From Anaeromyces robustus (Eukaryota > Neocallimastigomycota > Neocallimastigomycetes > Neocallimastigales > Neocallimastigaceae), in assembly GCA_002104895.1 (NCBI GenBank), contig MCFG01000126.1, forward strand, positions 1 through 64,000: a stretch of 64,000 nucleotides of DNA, written 5' to 3'. Under the pieces are notes generated by a model. That model was not told the DNA's origin. It ran no database searches and saw nothing but the letters and a program-made list of their open reading frames with translations. Shown one piece after another: positions 61,836-64,000 of this stretch (position 1 is the first letter of the stretch; each line of letters starts with the position of its first letter). Position numbers and translations under genes: made by a program.

Positions 61836-63008
61836 TAATTTATAAAATATATAAGATGATATTTTTTGAATACTGTACTCTAATGAAAGTCCTTCAGCAT
61901 GAATTAAACCTATATTACTTGTTATATCAATATTTTCAAATTTTGTATTTAAAATACTTAAATATTCATTTTTAGATTCTGAATGGAAAAATGCACCTTT
62001 TGTTCTTTCATTAAAATCTTTTTGTATATTTGTAAAATAACCTTAATATTATATTAATTTAAATATGATGTACAAAAATAACTTTTATATTAATTATACT
62101 ATATTATATTATATTATTATATTATATTATTATACTATATTATATACAATTTTCTATAGCAGTATATGAATTTTGGTTAACAAATAATCCTCTATTATTA
62201 TTAAAATAACTATCTTTAATTTTTACTTTGAAGCATTTATTTTTATCTATATATAAATAATTAGGATTTTCATTTATAATAATTAATCTCTCGGTATTAT
62301 CACTAATAAAATATATATCAATATATTTGGTATATTTATATATATTAATTTTTATTTCAATATAAATAAGATGTATATTAATGTATGAGTATATCTATTA
62401 TAAAAAAAAAAAAAAAAACTATTTATAGATAATATAATTTATAATAATTACTAAAAATTGCAGTTAGTTATAATTAAATTAGGTTCATAATTGTCTTGTT
62501 TACCACAGTTTGTATCTATACTGATAATATTATGAAATGTATTTCTGAAAGTACAATTCTTAAATATTATATAAAAATTAATATAAAATGAATTTATATA
62601 TAGTATTGATGCTCCACTAATAATTCCTTCATTAGGTCTATAATTTTCGAAAATTATATTTTCAAATGTTAATTTATCTCCTTTATCCCTTATACATTGA
62701 ATAAGAAATTGACCTCTTCTGTCATAATTAAAATCGAAAACAGTTCCATTTATATTTCCTATAAAAGAAATATTTGATTCAACATTAATTGTTAATTCAA
62801 AACCATGAACAGTCATGTCATAATAATTGTCAATAAATTTTAATATTAATTCCCCATCATATTGATTATCTTTTATAAAACTTTTTAAATTTAAATAATT
62901 ATAATCTCCATTCCGAATGATAATTTCTTTTGAATAAATTTTAACAATATAACATAATATAAAATAAAAACAGGTACCAAATATATATTGAAGTGATTTA
63001 TACATCAT
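57545..63008 (-). CDS. Beta-helix/EGF/7-TM receptor (class C GPCR-like), 11 exons, about 1288 aa
   Basis: Exons, in order of reading: 63008-62452, 62302-62148, 62041-61879, 61690-61581, 61421-61271, 61088-60731, 60551-60400, 60277-59610, 59407-59011, 58885-58099, 57913-57545. All ten introns (106-202 bases) have GT..AG ends and every phase closes. Residues 1-26 are a signal peptide. Residues of about 30-770 repeat the beta-helix pattern (NNTIKYNDAGIMGGGIFSQN, NKNYAKNFGGAICSS). An EGF-like end (CSCLPGWDGYNCDTK) lies near 885-900. Seven hydrophobic segments follow from about 907 to 1200, with a long Ser/Asn-rich cytoplasmic loop near 1000-1060, then a tail containing HEECLVHHSFSCGC. Gut fungi are known for such receptors; the beta-helix probably binds polysaccharide. 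A microsatellite intron hides the last join. Poly-Leu seen in one frame at 57960-58098 is intron. Confidence 0.82.
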
Positions 63009-63584
63009 TCATATCATTATTCTTGAATTCATATTATTAAAATTATATTCATTGATATATATATATTTATAAATTTATTTATTTATTAATATATGAAATG
63101 ATTAAAAAAAAATTAAAAATTTTTAATTTTCCGTATTATAGATATAATAATTAATTTATGTTTTCTTATATAGTATAAGTTTAAAATCTTTATTATTTAT
63201 TGTAAAAAAGAATACTACTTAAATAATTATACAATTGTTCCAAAAATGAATTAATCTTAAAAAAAAAAAAATATTATTATTTAAACTGTTGACCAAAAAA
63301 AATTTTATGTAATGTTTTATTTATTAAAGGCAAAACTTATAAAAATAAATAATAAATTATATTTTTATTGAAAAAACCAAAAATTATGTAAATAATTCTA
63401 ACCTTTTATTTATAAAGGTTTATTTATTTATTTATTAATTTATTTATTTTTTTTAATAAAATTTTAAAAAAAATTAAATAAATAATCTTTATTTATTTTT
63501 TTTAATAAAATTTTAAAAAAAATTAAATAAATAATCTTTATTTATTTAATTTTTTTTTAAAATTTTATTAAAATAGAATAATCT
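63009..63584. other. Intergenic stretch between two receptor paralogues
   Basis: AT-rich. A 49-bp direct repeat (TTTTTTTTAATAAAATTTTA at about 63447 and 63496) is followed by an inverted copy near 63547-63575. This should contain the receptor promoter, but no site can be named. Confidence 0.55.
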
Positions 63585-63944
63585 TTATTCTTGTAAATAT
63601 TTAATTTTTGTGTTTGTACTAATATATTTAATTTTTCCATCTTTTATTTCAAATAATTTTGAAAAAATTTTATAATAATTGATGGATCTATTTATACTAA
63701 TATTTAAATTATCTCTTGGTATATTTAATCCACATCCACAGAATTCTGAATGATGTATTAGACATTCTTCATGCTTTTTAAATATAAAATACTTCCATGG
63801 ATTATTTCCTCCTTTTTTTATTATATAATATATTTGATCCCATGATATTTGAATAAATATTAAAAAATAACATAGAGAATTTAAAATAAAGTTTAAATTG
63901 ACTTTACTATACTGTTCTCCGTTCAAAGTAGAATAACTGATAAT
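63585..63944 (-). CDS. Last exon of a second class C-type receptor, partial
   Basis: A TAATAG acceptor ends at 63945 and the exon reads IISYSTLNGEQYSKV onward for 119 residues to a stop at 63585. It matches the last exon of the complete receptor residue by residue: TILDKEQYSK against STLNGEQYSK, CYFLIFIQLSWDNIYYIIK against CYFLIFIQISWDQIYYIIK, HEECLVHHSFSCGC against HEECLIHHSEFCGC. It thus carries the seventh transmembrane helix and the cytoplasmic tail of a tandem paralogue. The rest of the gene lies beyond the right edge. Same acceptor position and phase (0) as its neighbour. Confidence 0.85.
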   Translation of the reverse strand: MISYSTLNGEQYSKVNLNFILNSLCYFLIFIQISWDQIYYIIKKGGNNPWKYFIFKKHEECLIHHSEFCGCGLNIPRDNLNISINRSINYYKIFSKLFEIKDGKIKYISTNTKIKYLQE

Positions 63945-64000
63945 CTATTAAATATATTTAAATAAATAAATAAATAATATAATATATATTATATATTATT

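Overview
The window looks like nuclear DNA of an anaerobic gut fungus (Neocallimastigomycota: the Neocallimastix / Piromyces / Anaeromyces kind). The pointers are extreme A+T richness (intergenic DNA is almost only A and T), endless homopolymers and ATT/ATTT/AAT microsatellites, short AT-only introns bounded by GTAAAT-like donors and TAG/AAG acceptors, asparagine runs, hevein-like CBM18 proteins, Stealth proteins, class C receptors with odd ectodomains, very large ankyrin proteins, and an aldo/keto reductase of bacterial type. The genus cannot be fixed from the sequence alone.

Layout. 1-5750: tandem repeats, then a broken Ty3/gypsy (chromovirus-like) LTR-retrotransposon relic with a probable 3' LTR. 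5750-7400: AT desert holding a 32-bp tandem array, a foldback/MITE-like element flanked by TA, and a 41-bp array. 7400-16640: a five-exon class C receptor with a bacterial-type solute-binding ectodomain, an unrecognised 7-TM protein, and a Golgi-type Stealth sugar-phosphotransferase with a decayed second copy of its domain. 16640-21490: AT desert with one decayed membrane-protein gene. 21490-24663: first ankyrin protein. 27158-34045: two secreted CBM18 chitin-binding proteins on the minus strand, the first interrupted by an in-frame stop. 37675-38568: aldo/keto reductase. 40032-40589: small secreted, probably GPI-anchored protein. 43744-56163: two more ankyrin paralogues, one of 2634 residues. 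57545-63944: minus-strand receptor cluster. The complete member has 11 exons, 1288 residues, and a beta-helix ectodomain, an EGF-like module and seven transmembrane segments; the last exon of a tandem paralogue follows at the window edge.

How it fits together. Most genes are surface-facing or sensory: two different class C receptor architectures, another 7-TM protein, secreted chitin-binding proteins, a GPI-type protein and a secretory-pathway glycan phosphotransferase. Three ankyrin paralogues share an N-terminal module I do not recognise (three copies in the giant one), a second unusual repeat built on an H-x-T-F-D-F core, and a common C-terminal cap. The most interesting material is this ankyrin family, the beta-helix/EGF/7-TM receptor, and the two-lobed Stealth protein. 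Exon joins were made by hand from splice signals and phase; no alignment or search was run.
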